NCBI GenBank assembly: GCA_024734495.1
Contig: JALMQS010000153.1
Coordinates: 15,298,789-15,362,788, forward strand
Length of the DNA stretch: 64,000 nucleotides
Reading direction: 5' to 3'
From: Forficula auricularia
Lineage: Eukaryota; Arthropoda; Insecta; Dermaptera; Forficulidae
The position numbers were made by a program, and so were the translations under genes. The notes under the pieces were generated by a model. It did no database searches. It was given only the letters and a program-made list of their open reading frames with translations, and was not told where the DNA came from. Shown here piece by piece: positions 44,972-55,632 of this stretch. How positions within the stretch are numbered: the first letter of the stretch is position 1; every line of letters starts with the position of its first letter.

Positions 44972-45018
44972 ACCCATCTATCAAACAGGACCGACGCAGG
45001 GAACTTCTTCGTCAGCCC
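44972..45018 (+). CDS. R7-type RGS protein, alternative 47-nt cassette exon (candidate)
   Basis: A short GC-rich segment between acceptor TTTACCTTTTCTGTAAACAG and donor GTAAGTTTT. Joined to 34388 (GA+A) it reads EPIYQTGPTQGTSSSAP with the last codon completed by the exon at 49815. Support: consensus splice sites on both sides, an abrupt rise in GC over exactly this interval, and phases that fit both neighbours. It replaces the short isoform's last exon. The alternative frame PSIKQDRRRELLRQP is also open, so the assignment depends on the splicing pattern. Confidence 0.55.
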
Positions 45019-45339
45019 GTAAGTTTTAATACTGCGTGCCCTTTATATATATATTTTTTATAGTAGGTAATTGCTTCATTATTCTTTCAAACTGATAAAC
45101 TAATAAAATGAGAAAGATCTTATGAAAAAACTACCTATATGTATAAATTTGAATATGGTTCATTATTCATTTAGTTTTCTTGGATTAATATTTACAAATT
45201 AGAAATAATATTTTTCATTTCTAATTCTGCCCAAATTTCACTTTCAATAGTTATTAAAGGAAAACTTAAAGCCTATTTGTAACATACCAAACTTGTGAAA
45301 TAAGTCTTAATTAATTTTTATTGTATAAAATACTATACC

Positions 45340-45570
45340 CCGCTTACTGCACTTAGTTTTAGTACACACGGGGCGGAATTTCCACCTTTGTATGCAACCA
45401 ATTCTTTTAAATGAAGCTGTCCATACAGGGCGGAAATTCCGCCAGCCAAAATTTCTGCTGAGTGGACGGTTTCGAATGATGAAACCTATTATACCGCCCA
45501 GTATGAATGGACGTGTGAAAAGCGGAAAATTTCTCGTTTTTTCCGAAAAGCCATCCATAATAGTAGTTAT
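45340..45570. repeat. Repeat with GGGGCGGAATTTCC ends
   Basis: GGGGCGGAATTTCCACC at about 45370 and CAGGGCGGAAATTCCGCC at 45426 are related, and TACCGCCCAGTATGAATGGA follows. These GC-rich motifs look like terminal and subterminal repeats of a DNA transposon. The opposing open frames here are by-products. Confidence 0.35.
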
Positions 45571-45723
45571 CGAGGGGTGAAACGCGATTGGAATTAGGTG
45601 TCTTTGGAATTATTTGGAATTACTTTGAAATTCATTAGATAATCTATTGACAACTATTGTCTTCCACTTGGAAATGAAAGTGGAAGTAGGTGTACACGAT
45701 TTTAGGTCGCGGTTCACCCCTCG
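45571..45723. mobile_element. hAT-type MITE 'CGAGGGGT', copy 3 of 3
   Basis: The ends are CGAGGGGTGAAACGCGAT and GTCGCGGTTCACCCCTCG. The flanking 8-mers GTAGTTAT and TTAGTTAT match at 7 of 8 positions. Shares the interior TTGGAATTATTT..AGGTGTACACGATTTTAGGT with copies 1 and 2. Confidence 0.9.
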
Positions 45724-48369
45724 TTAGTTATTGTCTGAAAGGCTGGTTTTCGTGAGTAGAATGAACTGAGGCTACGCAACTATGTTCACCTAATGTACAC
45801 GCGAAGTATCTTTTACGTATACGTATGCCTAACAGATAAGTGTTAAGGAAAATGGTGTCGGTGTATTATAATTCAAGGTGAGTTTCACAAAAAATCCCTT
45901 TAGTCTCAGTTCATTTACCTCTTGATTGTCAGTATTTTTCGTTTTAAATTAAAGATTTATTCTTTAAGTTACTCAATAAATATTTAAAAATTTGACATTA
46001 AAAATCTAATATATAACATATAAACTAAAATGTTTTCATTCACATTTTAATCACAAATAGACAAACACAAATACTTATAAAGAATTATAATTTCTCTTTT
46101 AAAATCAATTCAAAGTGACGGCATACCAGGATTTATTTGGAAAACACTAATCAAAACGTGTATTGATGAAACGACATCTCTTTTAGAAGGTGCACGTTAG
46201 CTTTGGTCGGTCCTTTTGACAAAAATTAGTAAAAATTCAAAAAACCCACAAAAGATGACATTTTTTCGAATTTTAGCAAATTTTTGAAGTTGTATCTGTG
46301 CTAGATGATTACATCTATCCAATTAGATTGACACTGGTCATACCCGAACATAAAGTGAGGTTATGTATTGAGGAAATCGGAAAACAGACTGTACTTGTGA
46401 TGTACATTCAAGAGTATTTTTGTCATGGACTTTACAGTATCTTATATTTATTCAAATAATTATTAATCCAAACGTTGTGTATTGTTTTATTTATTTATTT
46501 TTGTTTTTATTATAATAAAATATATAATAATATGGTGCTCACTCAAACACTTCACCTTCCAAATGACTACCTACTAATGTATTTGCTGGTTTTACCCAAT
46601 GTTTAACTTAGGAAGACTTTGCTTTTCAACTATAAATCTATAGCATCATATTGTTCTATAAACATATTGCAATGTAGACATCGAATCTTGAATAATAAAC
46701 ATGCGTCCTTATATATATAAAAAAAAAATCATCGGACTGGTATCAAACCGAAATAAATAAAAAGACACATAAATATACACTAATACACACACAAAATGAA
46801 AAGCCAAAGTCTTCTAATGTATTAGACAAGCATATATAAACCATTAATAATTACAAAATTATAAATATTAATTGAAATATTGTTTTGTATTGTTCTTTTA
46901 AAATGCAATGGCTGTGTCAGATGTGTATCATACTTTTCAATTAATAGTATCTTAAAAAAAAATAATCTATTTATGTTAATACTCTTGAAAAAATTTCAAT
47001 TTATAAAATATATTAAACTAAATAAAATGTGGCTAAAATGAAAAATTCGAGATCAGACGTATCTAATGGTTAAATGAATTAAAAATGAAAATAAATTTTG
47101 AAAAAATAAAATAATATTGAGACGATTTAACACATTTATAGAGATTTACAGAAAAATTAAAATCATTAAAAATCTTAACGAGATTAACATCGAAATGAAA
47201 ATATAATGGCCATTTTCCAAAATTAATGAATAAATAAATTCTATTATAAAGCTTTTTTTCTTATTATTTAAATTGATAAATAGGCCTATATCTAAAATCT
47301 ACTAAAATGAAATCATTGGAAAAAATTCGAAACATTATAAAATATTGATTTAAGACGATAATTAAAAAAAAACTGATCAAACGCTCACTACAATCACATG
47401 GTCAAATAAAATTGCGCACGACCATGTGGACAGTTTCCTATATTCATATTCGGCTTTTAATTTAACCAAAAATTGCTGAGAGAATAACTAATTCATTTTG
47501 TTATCTCACTCGTTCATATATTATTAAATTAATTATATTGTACTTGGGAATTTGGAAAATAAATTTTTTTCAATTCGACAACGTTACGTGTCTTTTTGAC
47601 TCTTTATAAGGTATTTTATGTATGTTCACCTAATTCCCAGGCACTGTATGTAAACTTTATTGAAAATTAATGTTCTCACATATTAATAAAAATATTTTTT
47701 TTATTTATTTTGGCAATTAGATAAAATCATAATAGGAGTGGTATCTATTCAAGATATAAATAATTAATAATTCACTTCACATTCACTCCCTAACATCTAA
47801 TGGCCATCGCAGTGTCGGAACTAGAGGGCGGAAAACAAAAGTGTATTTAATTTTCTTTAATATTTTTCGATCAGTCATCAGTTTAAAAGATTGAATATTT
47901 ATTCTATATAATATTTCCTAGGAAAAAATTATATTGAATTTAAAATAGTATTATATTTATTGCAAAAATGTTTAATGATTTGTTATTGTATAAAATGGAA
48001 ACTAATTTTACTGTATTCATTTACAATTAAAAAATATAAAATAGATTCTTTAAGATTCAATAACAATTTTTTCCTCCCCCTAAACATCTTGAGGCGCTCA
48101 CGAGCGGTGAACAATAAACACCTTCTTATGGAAAGAAACGTTGTTCACCTTCAGCGACAGACCCAAATGATTGCTGATTTTTCTCAATTTTTATTAGTTC
48201 AGTTTTCTAAATAAATAATCTGGTGCCAATCACTTGGTAAAAAATTTTCTCTCCAAATTCTCAAGACAAGTGTAGTTAATTTATTTTGTGAAAAATCATA
48301 CAATGTTTGCCTAATAGGTAAAAAAAAATAAGAAAATGATGCGCACTCTTATGTGAGAATGACCTAAGC
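45724..48369. other. Long AT-rich stretch without gene
   Basis: Motif GGTGTCGGTGTATTATAATT with AAGGTGAGTTTCAC near 45854-45890 belongs to the foldback family. A frame at 47960-48211 is open by chance in AT-rich DNA and shows no domain. Confidence 0.35.
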
Positions 48370-48604
48370 CAGGTGTGTCAGACTGGCAGCCCGCGGGCCG
48401 CATCCGACCCGCGGCTTCATTTTTATGGCCCCTTTATAAAAAAGTTTTGTTTAAAAAAACATTTATACAAACACAAGATGAATAATATTGAATTATTTCG
48501 TTCTACTTGTGTGTTAATTTAATAGCGGAGCAAAATTTTGAAGGCCCTTGTAAATGTTACCTATCACATAAATGGCCGGCAATATAATGAGTTTGACACT
48601 CCTG
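48370..48604. mobile_element. hAT-type MITE (CAGGTGTGTCAGACTGG)
   Basis: The left end is CAGGTGTGTCAGACTGGCAG and the right end is the inverse GAGTTTGACACTCCTG. GCCCGCGGGCCGCA lies just inside the left end. The flanking octamers ACCTAAGC and GGCTGAGC match at 5 of 8. It is a common hAT non-autonomous terminus in animals. Confidence 0.75.
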
Positions 48605-48645
48605 GGCTGAGCGAATATTATTTACAAATATATATTTATACCTAT

Positions 48646-48677
<32 letters not shown>

Positions 48678-49814
48678 AATTCTTAATATTTATTATTTTA
48701 TTTCCATTCGAAAAATATCCTGTAATTCTTAAAAAACAAAAACAAATCAACTGGCTCATTGTATTAGACATTAGTTAAATATTAAACTAACTGTAATGGT
48801 AATAAAGAAAAAAAAAGAAAATAAATAAATAAATTGTTCATCGTAATTTGAACTAACAAAAATATTTTAAAATTAAAAAAAAAAAAAAAAATACTAATAT
48901 AAATATTACGTCTTATAAACTTAAAAAAAATTAATGTCTTTAAATCTTCATGTACCTATACAATTATTTTTAATTTTTAATTTTTACTCAAATGAACTAT
49001 AAATATATGTTAATCAGTGTATTTATGAAAAAACAAAATAAATGATAATAATAATCATCAAATTCATAAAAAAAGGAAATTAGTCAAAAAATGAGTGAAA
49101 TAAAAAAAATATATATATATATATAAATGAACAAATTCATGAAATTGTAAATATAGTTATTAAAACGTTTAAATTATACTTTTAATTGTAATTTTATTTA
49201 AGCTATCTCTACAATCATCAGATTATTGTGATTTATGTTTAGAAAATTTAACCCTAACTATTTGAAAAAACAATACTAGAAGAATATATATATCGATATA
49301 CAAATAACGCCTAATGTTTTATTTTTATTTAGCAATATATATATTAAAAGTAAAAAATACATTTATACAATTATTTCCTTTTTTGTTTACAATATTTTTT
49401 TGTTTGTATAGTCTGTAAAACGTAAGATATTTCAAATTTAGATAAATATATGATGAATTTATTAAAAAAAAAAATAAATAATAAATAATATTAATAATAA
49501 TAAAAAATAAATAAAAAAATTAGGAAATAAATAAATTATAATAAAAACGCTTAGTGTATATAGTTTTATATATTATTGTATACTTATTAAGCAAGTGGGA
49601 AATTTTAATTTTACATTAAATAATGTCATTGTTATTATGTAGATAGAGTTATTTATGTTTGTAGCAGTTTAATTAAAATTAACTGTAGACTGTAATGGTG
49701 TATATAATAAATTAAAATAAAAGTCAAAAAAAAAAAAAAAAAACAGCTCGAAATTTAATGCGATTATTCCATTATATATTGTTCTTTTCTTGTATTTTGT
49801 TATTTTTCCTCAAG
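48605..49814. other. AT-rich intron before last exon
   Basis: Dinucleotide (AT)n tracts at about 48644-48672 and 49108-49128 and poly-A runs at 48874-48892 and 49726-49743. It ends in the acceptor tract TGTTATTTTTCCTCAAG. Confidence 0.45.
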
Positions 49815-49903
49815 ATGTAACCATCAATCATAACCGGTGGGCGGTTCTTAAGAGCATGAGGGCTCCGCTGCAAGAGGACGACTTTTTGATAAATCCGCTT
49901 TAG
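49815..49903 (+). CDS. R7-type RGS protein, terminal exon of long isoform (candidate)
   Basis: After acceptor TTATTTTTCCTCAAG the first two bases complete a His codon (C+AT) from 45018. The frame reads HVTINHNRWAVLKSMRAPL then QEDDFLINPL and stops with TAG at 49901-49903. GC content rises sharply only here. The G of the stop is the first base of a MITE. Before that insertion the same position would have read TAA (from the TTA duplicate followed by A), so the stop is old. No known domain; RWAVLKSMRAPLQEDDF is a compact motif worth searching. Confidence 0.55.
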
Positions 49904-50064
49904 AGTACGATCACAGTGGCTCAGATATCGTACGATTCGGCCAAACGCCGACGTCGCCCGACCAGAGCCTATAGACCTTTACCTTTGTTTGAAATGATCG
50001 GGCGAATCGGCGATGTTGGCGGTCGGTCGAATCGTCCGATTTCGGAGCCATTGTGACCGTAGCC
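49903..50064. mobile_element. Harbinger-type MITE inserted at the stop codon
   Basis: The 162-bp element has inverted ends GAGTACGATCACAGTGGCTC and GAGCCATTGTGACCGTAGCC and is palindromic throughout (CGTACGATTCGGCC, GCCGACGTCGCC and their inverses). TTA lies on each side (49900-49902 and 50065-50067). No ORF. Confidence 0.85.
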
Positions 50065-50072
50065 TTAAGCAT

Positions 50073-50078
50073 AATAAA
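50073..50078 (+). promoter_or_regulatory. Candidate poly-A signal AATAAA
   Basis: The first canonical AATAAA after the stop codon at 49901, just beyond the MITE. It would serve the long RGS isoform. Many AATAAA occur by chance in this DNA, so this is weak. Confidence 0.3.
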
Positions 50079-50271
50079 ATCAAATAGAGTAACTGGTTGA
50101 ATTCGAAGTAATAATCAGGGAAAACAAAATCCATAATGTATGAGATTCCTTTTCTTTTCTATCATGATTAGGCCTTTCGGACCACATGATAAAACAGATC
50201 AAAATAAAGTAAAATTTTAAATAATTAAGAAAGCGATCTCATTTTATCAGTTTCATCGATCGAGAGCAGGC

Positions 50272-50465
50272 CTCTCCAACCCGAGGCCCGCGGGCCGCAT
50301 GCGGCCCAGCACTGGAATGAGTGTGGCCCAACATAAAATCATAAATTTCCTTAAAACATTGAGATTTATATGTAGAGGTATATTTTTATTCCCTTTTTTC
50401 GAAATATTGTACATTTGTACAATACGTGAAGATTTTTTAAGAATCAAATTCACTAAAAGCAAAAT
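50272..50465. mobile_element. hAT-type left end (family of 11243)
   Basis: CAGGCCTCTCCAACCCGAGG, CCCGCGGGCCGCATGCGGCC and ATAAATTTCCTTAAAACATT match the left end of 11243-13528. The corresponding right end appears at 60780-60866. The two may bracket one heavily invaded element or belong to different copies. Confidence 0.6.
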
Positions 50466-50785
50466 TATATAACATAAAAAGAATAATGAAGTTTCGAATA
50501 TTTAAAAATTCTTCTTCTCATATTTATTATTTCAGTAATTTATAATTATGCTAAGACACTAACCAAGTCTATAGTTATATCATTCTAGTACAAGGAGACA
50601 AGGAATTGGAGTTTTCTAGAACAATCACAATTAATTGATAATTTCTCTCCTGAACCTAAGCTTGTCAGGACTTGTCTTTTAGATCTTTGCACGTTCTTAC
50701 ATGTCAATACATAATGGATAGTCAGGGGCTATTATACCAGTGGCTACTGTTGCTGATTTTCAGCATTTCGGATAGAAACAAGATG

Positions 50786-51289
50786 CTAGGATCCCTGATT
50801 TTGAATCGTTATGGGAGCGATTCCGTCTCTGCCCGGGGCTTTCTTTTTCCTGACTTTTAATATAATTGCTTTCACCCCTGGGACACTGATGACTGGAACA
50901 GGAAGCTCAGGTCCTTCTTGAGAGAGAAGCTCGTGAAGCTCAATTTTTCCTTCGCTTTTCCCAATGACAAATGGCATGGAGTTGGTCATCAGGTTTTCGA
51001 AGTGGTTGGCTATAACTTCAGCCTTTTCACCATTTGTTGTGGCAAAGGTGCTGCCAAGCTTGAGTGGTCCTTGGTATGGCCGTTCGCCCTTAAGATGTTT
51101 TGTTTTTTGCCAAAGTGTTCCGTCATCTGTTTTGAGTGATGACAACTGTCGTTGCCATTTCTCGCTTTCCCATTCTGCGATGAGCGTCCGAATGTCTCGG
51201 CTGAGACTGTTCGATTCTGTCTTGTCCGAGGGATTGTAGTGTCGTTGCCAGCGGCGCCGTGACATGATTCTTTCCGATGCCAAATTCAC
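50786..51289 (-). pseudogene. Fragment of Jockey-like LINE ORF2
   Basis: The 167-codon minus-strand frame (RRRWQRHYNPSDKTES, EWESEKWQRQLSSL, GERPYQGPLKLGS, KKKAPGRDGIAPITIQN) is about 80 percent identical to residues 300-460 of the intact ORF2 at 52945-55632. It covers the region between endonuclease and reverse transcriptase only, so it is a decayed second copy. Confidence 0.9.
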
Positions 51290-52460
51290 GTCAATGGCAC
51301 ACTATGAGTCCATGGAGTGGTCGAAGATTAATTGCCTCTGACATAAAGATATAATAAAAACAAAGAAATTTTACTTCATTCATTCAAGAATCAATTTGAA
51401 AAATTCTGCTTCGGATGAAAAAAGTTTTCAAACCCTTTAGTATATTTTAAATATAAAGAATTTGAGTATGTCATTTTTGGAAAATTAGATGGAAAGTTTT
51501 TCAAAAAGACAACTCTTGGCTATAGCTAGTATTTTAATCAATAAGAATTTAAATTTTAGTTGAAAGTTTTTTGTGCCGAGGGTAGCAGAATTTTTATATA
51601 TTGAAAAGAGACAATAAAAGAGTGTGTCTTCTGCTGGAATTATAAATTTTATTTATATTACTGATGAAGAGGGCAAAGCCCACGAGTTAATTCATTGTTC
51701 TCAAAGGCCAAATATTTGAAGCAAAATTTTAAATGGCCTTATTTTGATAATTTTATTTAAATTTCAGTTAAAGTCGTTGTTTGTTTCTGATAATGAAAAT
51801 CCAAGTAAAAGACCGAGATTCCCCAAAACGCTATAGTAAGTAAGAAAGATTCAGTAAAAGAGGCCTGGAACATCATCTCGGCGGCTGAAGAAACACTGGG
51901 AAAAACAAAGGTCAGTGTGAAAAAGTCTTGAATAAAACACTCTAGTTCTCCCCGGAAATAAATCAAAAACATTCAGTTTCTTCACTGGAGCAGCGAGCCG
52001 ACTAGAAATGGCAAGTGTTTAATTTTTCCTCATCAGGATATTAGTGCCTAAGAGAAAGAAATCGATCTTATTTTATCGATTTAATCTAAATCTTTTCTAA
52101 ATCTAAATTATTTTCTATGGATATTTGTTGTTCTCATTATCTCTGTACTTTGAAAAGAGCAACCCTTATTTGAGCTTGACAAAGAAATTTGAAAAGGATT
52201 ATTTTTGTGTACCTATAAGAGAATTCCATTGTCTTTGAGCACCCATGGTTGAAATAAAAAAAATATAGATAACTTATGTTAGAAAATATTAATGTTTTTG
52301 ATGTAAACAATCTTATCAATTAAAATCAGGTTCTTATTAATCATTTAAAAATAGGAAAAATTAATTTATTTCATTATTGCTCAAGTAAACTTTGGAATTT
52401 TTAAGATAACATTTTACTATTTTTTGCTTATGCCTGTTGAAGCCCTGTATCATTGCTACA
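51290..52460. other. Intergenic DNA, nothing recognised
   Basis: AT-rich with no domain-bearing frame. It ends at the assembly gap. Confidence 0.35.
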
Positions 52461-52560
52461 NNNNNNNNNNNNNNNNNNNNNNNNNNNNNNNNNNNNNNNN
52501 NNNNNNNNNNNNNNNNNNNNNNNNNNNNNNNNNNNNNNNNNNNNNNNNNNNNNNNNNNNN
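52461..52560. other. Assembly gap (100 N)
   Basis: Exactly 100 N, the conventional size for a gap of unknown length. The open frame crossing it is meaningless. Confidence 0.99.
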
Positions 52561-52944
52561 TTTTAAAGGTGTTTATTTACATAAAAATTTTCATACAATA
52601 ATTATAAATACAATAAACAAGTAACATAAATTTAGTCCTCCCTTCAGAGAGCGAGACCGTACTTTTAACAATAACATTTTCCGGTCGCGATTTCATTGGG
52701 GAGGGGAGAGTCGAGATCGATGCTTGCATCTTGATTCGACTGATTTGAAATTAGACTAATTAAATTTTATTTTATACATTGTTGATTTTTTTAGGAAAAT
52801 GACTTTTGTACAGATTATTGATTATTCCCGTTAATTAACTGGAGTTGAAAAAGAAAGGAAATAAAAATTATGAACAAAGAGAAGAAAAACCTATGCTAGT
52901 TGGGGGGAGGGATGAACTTCACGTTATTAGGGCCCTCTGATGAC
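52561..52944. other. Probable 3' UTR of the LINE and its flank
   Basis: Downstream, on the minus strand, of the ORF2 stop. No poly-A (poly-T on the plus strand) was found between the stop and the gap, so the 3' end of the LINE is unresolved. A GC-richer patch at 52655-52735 is unexplained. Confidence 0.35.
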
Positions 52945-55632
52945 TTATTTTGTACAGTTTTTGTATGTTTTGCCGTACGGCTTTGCGTTTGCATTTTCCC
53001 CGATTATCTTGATTAGGGGATTGTCGTGGGATTTTGCATTGCGATAGAATTTGGCATTTAGTCGGTTTGTCAGGTCCGTTAGTGGTTCTATATCCAAGGC
53101 CACGTGAATTTCCGCGTTTGTCACGTGGGCTTCGGCGGGTGGTGCGGCAATCAGGCGAAGTGCTTTGGTGTCCACTGAGCGTAGGCGCTGTAGGTTTGAT
53201 TCCGCCGTGTTGTGCCATACTGGGGAACCGTATGTGAGCCTGGGCCGCGTAATGGACCTGTGGAGCAGAATTTTTGTGTCAATAGGGATCGGGCTTTTCT
53301 GGGTGAGGAGTGGTCTCAGGGCCTTGCTTGCGGTTTTTGCTGTAGCCGCTGCTTTGGTTGTGTGGGTTTTCCAGTTCAGTCCTTTGTCTATCCATACTCC
53401 GAGGTAGCGAGCATGGTTAGACCAAGGAATTTTTTCTTCTCCGGCAGTGAGATGGAATCTGGAATATTTCATCCTTGCTTTGAACCAGACGGCCTCCGAT
53501 TTGGTGGCATTTAGCTTCAGGCGCCACGTTGTGAAGAAGTCGTTGGTAGTGGCCAGCTGGTCATTCAGGAGCTTGATTGTCCCTTGGGGAGTGTTTTTAC
53601 AGCCTACAAAAGCCGTGTCGTCTGCATATTGTGCTGCCATTATTCCATGATGTATCGGCAGGTCGCTTACGTAGAAATTAAATAGGTGAGGGGCTATTTT
53701 GGAGCCCTGTGGTACGCCCGAGCTAATGTGTTTTCTGGTCGAGAATACGGGACCATGCCTTACTTCGAAGTCTCTGTTTTCCAGGTAGTTGGCAATGAGT
53801 TTGACCAGATTTTTGTTTACTCCGGCCTTGGCCAGCTTTAGGCAGAGTCCAGTGTGCCAGACTTTATCAAATGCACTTGACAGATCGAGTGTCACTAGAG
53901 CTGGTCGGTATCCGTTGTTTAATTTACATTGGATATGGTCGACCACTCTGGTGAGCTGGTGAAGCACTCCAATACCTCTTCTGAATCCCATTTGGTGGTC
54001 CGGGATTGCATTTAGTCTCTGAAATTCCTGTTCGAGCCAGCCGAGGATGGATGATTCGGCGAGTTTTCCGAGAATTGATAAGAGGCTGATGGGACGATAA
54101 TTTGTTACGTCGCCCTTATTTTTCCGTGGTTTTGGGATGGCAATTACAGTAGCGGTTTTCCAGCACTTAGGGTAAAATCCCTTGCAGAGAATTCCTTCAA
54201 ACAATTTGGCCAAAAAGAGAATCGCCTTCCCGGGAAGGTTTTGAATCGTGATTGGGACGATTCCGTCTCTGCCTGGGGCTTTTCTTTTTTTAATGTTTTT
54301 GACTGCTTCTCTGATCCATGGGACGCTGATGGCTGGTGCTGGATGTACTGGGCCCTCTTGTGAGAGGAGTTCGTGAAGCTCCCGCTTTGCCTCGTTCTCC
54401 CCGAGGACGTATGGCAGGGTGTTTGTCATCAGGTTTTCAAAATGGTTGGCTACGACTTCTGCTTTTTCATGGTTGGTCATGGCATAAGTGTCGCCTAGTT
54501 TGAGGGGGCCTTGGTAGGGGCGTTCACCTTTGAGTTGCTTGGTTTTCTGCCACAGGGTTCCATCGTCAGTGTTGAGTGCTTGAAGCTGCCTTTGCCATTT
54601 TTCGGTTTCCCATTCCGTTACGAGTGTGCGTACGTTTCTATGGAGCCTATTCCATTCTGCTTTGTCCCGGGGGTCAGAGTGCCGTTGCCAGCGACGCCTG
54701 GCGCGATTTCTTTCGGCCGCCACTGCACGTATGTGAGCAGGTAGCCGGTTTGGGTCACGCTGGTTGGGTCGCCTTCGGGGGGTTGTTCTTTCTGTTGCTT
54801 TGGTAATGGTTTCCTCTAAGTGGAGGGCGGCCTCGTTAATGGAGTCTTCGGTATCCAAGTTATTGGGTAACATCAGTTCATTGTTGATAATTGTCCTGAA
54901 TTGGAGCCAGTTTGTTTTTTCATGTGCCAGTTTAGGTGTCATGTGGTCTTCGTGGAGAGTTTGAACGCTGAGTTCTGTGAATACTGGGAGGTGATCGGAT
55001 CCCAGTTCGTTGAGTGTCTCCGTATAGAAGGAGTGTCTGCGTAGGCCTTTGATGATGGAGAGGTCAAGTACGCTGGGGAGGCATCCCGACCTTGTGGGGA
55101 TCCAGGTTGCCCCGTCTGGACTGGCCATTCTTAGTCCCTTGGTAAGACAGAGGGAGCGGAGTGTTGATCCATTCGCGTTTGTCCCTCGGCACCCCCAGTC
55201 TGGGTGCTTGCTGTTGAAGTCTCCGGTTAGTATCACGCTTCCACTCATGTCCAGGATGGATTCAAGGAACGTGCTATCCAGAGTCTTATGGTGGGGAGGA
55301 GCGTAAATGCTTGCAATTGTGGCTCGGGTGCCGTCTGCTAGACGTAGCTCGGCTGCTACTGCTTCCGTTGTGGGGTGATTTGGGAGCGTGATTTTTCTTG
55401 CAGGCAGTCCTGGGCGGATTGCTAGGAGGACTCCGCCACCTGAGCCTGCAGGGCGGTCACGTCTAAAGACTTGCCAGCCGCGTGTATAGAGGCGGCTGGC
55501 GGGTTTTAATCTGGTTTCGCTTATGGCTAGGACGTCGGCGGCCTTGTGCTCGGCAAGGGCCATTAGTTCAGCGACATGGTTAAGTATTCCGTTGGAATTC
55601 CATTGTAGGATTTTTAGGTTTTTCTTATCCAT
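52945..55632 (-). CDS. Jockey-like LINE ORF2: endonuclease and reverse transcriptase
   Basis: An 895-residue protein. The N-terminal apurinic-type endonuclease shows LKILQWNSNGI, ISETRL (about residue 38), IYAPPHH, LTGDFNSKHPDWG (about 135) and GSDHLPV (about 211). A linker with GERPYQGPLKLG follows, then KKRKAPGRDGI. The reverse transcriptase has NYRPISLLS (about 512), HQMGFRRG, TLDLSSAFDKVWH (about 587), SGVPQGSKIAPHLFN, AAQYADDTAF (YADD about 668) and YLGVWIDKGLNW. No RNase H. It nicks target DNA and copies the element RNA by target-primed reverse transcription (family knowledge). All expected catalytic residues are present. The start ATG overlaps the end of ORF1 as ATGGATAA, implying coupled re-initiation. 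Confidence 0.95.
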   Translation of the reverse strand: MDKKNLKILQWNSNGILNHVAELMALAEHKAADVLAISETRLKPASRLYTRGWQVFRRDRPAGSGGGVLLAIRPGLPARKITLPNHPTTEAVAAELRLADGTRATIASIYAPPHHKTLDSTFLESILDMSGSVILTGDFNSKHPDWGCRGTNANGSTLRSLCLTKGLRMASPDGATWIPTRSGCLPSVLDLSIIKGLRRHSFYTETLNELGSDHLPVFTELSVQTLHEDHMTPKLAHEKTNWLQFRTIINNELMLPNNLDTEDSINEAALHLEETITKATERTTPRRRPNQRDPNRLPAHIRAVAAERNRARRRWQRHSDPRDKAEWNRLHRNVRTLVTEWETEKWQRQLQALNTDDGTLWQKTKQLKGERPYQGPLKLGDTYAMTNHEKAEVVANHFENLMTNTLPYVLGENEAKRELHELLSQEGPVHPAPAISVPWIREAVKNIKKRKAPGRDGIVPITIQNLPGKAILFLAKLFEGILCKGFYPKCWKTATVIAIPKPRKNKGDVTNYRPISLLSILGKLAESSILGWLEQEFQRLNAIPDHQMGFRRGIGVLHQLTRVVDHIQCKLNNGYRPALVTLDLSSAFDKVWHTGLCLKLAKAGVNKNLVKLIANYLENRDFEVRHGPVFSTRKHISSGVPQGSKIAPHLFNFYVSDLPIHHGIMAAQYADDTAFVGCKNTPQGTIKLLNDQLATTNDFFTTWRLKLNATKSEAVWFKARMKYSRFHLTAGEEKIPWSNHARYLGVWIDKGLNWKTHTTKAAATAKTASKALRPLLTQKSPIPIDTKILLHRSITRPRLTYGSPVWHNTAESNLQRLRSVDTKALRLIAAPPAEAHVTNAEIHVALDIEPLTDLTNRLNAKFYRNAKSHDNPLIKIIGENANAKPYGKTYKNCTK

